A stretch of 5,323 bases of DNA from Chromatiales bacterium. Its GTDB lineage: Bacteria > Pseudomonadota > Gammaproteobacteria > UBA6429 > Thiohalophilaceae. The notes under the pieces are model-generated. The model made no database searches, had not been told where the DNA came from, and saw nothing but the letters and a program-made list of their open reading frames with translations. Shown one piece after another: positions 4,835 to 5,323 of the stretch (positions are counted from its first letter, which is position 1; every line of letters starts with the position of its first letter). The stretch is from assembly GCA_024641465.1 (NCBI GenBank), contig JAHEDB010000192.1, forward strand, positions 1 through 5,323, in the 5' to 3' direction. The translations under genes were made by a program, and so were the position numbers.

Positions 4835-5323
4835 CACCCGATGCTCAACATTGCCGTGCGTGCGGCCCGCCGCGCCGGTGACATTATTGCCCGCTCCAGC
4901 GATCAAATCGATCAGCTGACGATCCAGAACAAGGCCGACAATGACTTTGTCAGTGAAGTGGATAAAAAGGCCGAAGAAGAGATCATCTATGTCATCCGCA
5001 AGGCCTTTCCGGACCATGCCATCCTCGCCGAAGAGAGTGGCCAGCATGCCGGTAATGATTATGAATGGATCATCGACCCATTAGATGGCACCACCAATTT
5101 CCTGCATGGCTTTCCTCAATACGCCGTCTCCATTGCCGTGCGCCACAAAGGGCGCCTGGATCAGGCCGTGGTCTATGACCCCATGCGCCAGGAGATGTTT
5201 ACCGCCAGTAAAGGTGGCGGTGCCCACCTCAATGGCAAACGAATCCGTGTCACCACCCGCAACAGCCTGAAAGGCGCCCTGCTCGGGACCGGTATCCCCT
5301 TTCGCGAGGACCTGCCCTATCTG
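4832..5323 (+). CDS. suhB: SuhB, inositol monophosphatase-family protein and Nus factor (partial, 3' end outside window)
   Basis: SuhB hydrolyses inositol-1-phosphate in a Mg-dependent reaction. In E. coli its main role is binding NusA as part of the rRNA antitermination complex. The window holds the first 164 residues of a protein usually about 265-270 long, and the frame stays open to the edge. It starts at GTG (read as Met) with HPMLNIAVRAARRAG, nearly identical to E. coli SuhB as I recall it. The metal-binding motifs are present: D44 in SEVDKKAE, E67-E68 in LAEESG, and D82/D85 in WIIDPLDGTTNF. VVYDPMRQEMFTASKGGGAHLNG (113-135) is also typical. The NusA-contact region lies mostly beyond the edge, so the Nus role here rests on family membership and the boxA-like leader. 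It is divergent from trmJ, as in other gammaproteobacteria. Confidence 0.95.
   Translation, partial: MHPMLNIAVRAARRAGDIIARSSDQIDQLTIQNKADNDFVSEVDKKAEEEIIYVIRKAFPDHAILAEESGQHAGNDYEWIIDPLDGTTNFLHGFPQYAVSIAVRHKGRLDQAVVYDPMRQEMFTASKGGGAHLNGKRIRVTTRNSLKGALLGTGIPFREDLPYL

Noticed and set aside
4760..5047. 95-residue open frame on the minus strand
   Set aside because: It lies antisense to the well-supported suhB coding sequence and its leader, and resembles no family I know. It is a shadow of suhB.
1..5323. A new defence, mobile or otherwise undescribed protein system
   Set aside because: Every coding stretch is accounted for by a known housekeeping family with intact key residues. There are no long gaps, repeat arrays, integrase or transposase genes, or regions of foreign-looking composition.

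Overview
The window looks like the chromosome of a gammaproteobacterium. Seven of its eight genes form one minus-strand block, and the eighth, suhB, diverges from it. Reading in transcription order from the right, the block is trmJ, cysE, iscR, iscS, iscU, iscA and hscB, with hscB cut by the left edge. The order suhB / trmJ / cysE / iscR / iscSUA / hscB is, from memory, that of Pseudomonas and Azotobacter-like genomes. In E. coli, trmJ sits next to iscR without cysE. The proteins are very close to the E. coli and Pseudomonas versions, and the catalytic residue numbers of IscS, IscU, IscA and IscR coincide exactly with E. coli. The genus cannot be fixed from this sequence.

Right part (4688-5323): a 144-bp divergent spacer separates trmJ from suhB. 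suhB starts at a GTG codon behind a strong Shine-Dalgarno site. Its leader holds a boxA-like element (TGATCTTTAACAA) and, just before it, an imperfect hairpin. This resembles the Nus-factor boxA control known for E. coli suhB.

Middle part (3003-4687): trmJ (tRNA position-32 2'-O-methyltransferase) and cysE (serine O-acetyltransferase) are 8 bp apart and probably cotranscribed. No intrinsic terminator is visible between cysE and iscR, so read-through into the isc genes is possible. The 105-bp cysE-iscR gap holds a near-consensus type 1 IscR operator overlapping the -35 element of the iscR promoter.

Left part (1-3002): this is the housekeeping Fe-S cluster assembly operon. IscR senses cluster status and represses the operon. 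IscS takes sulfur from cysteine, IscU is the scaffold, IscA is an A-type carrier, and HscB is the J-protein that brings IscU to HscA. hscA and fdx would be expected just beyond the left edge. The 102-bp iscR-iscS gap contains two perfect stem-loops without U-tracts, suggesting RNA processing or differential stability rather than termination. CysE makes the precursor of the cysteine that IscS consumes, so the layout joins sulfur supply to cluster assembly.

All genes are intact except the two cut by the window edges. I saw no mobile element, CRISPR array, tRNA or rRNA gene, and no gap over 300 bases without a gene. No new protein system is present. The points worth a second look are regulatory: the suhB leader, the iscR operator and start-site palindrome, and the iscR-iscS hairpins.
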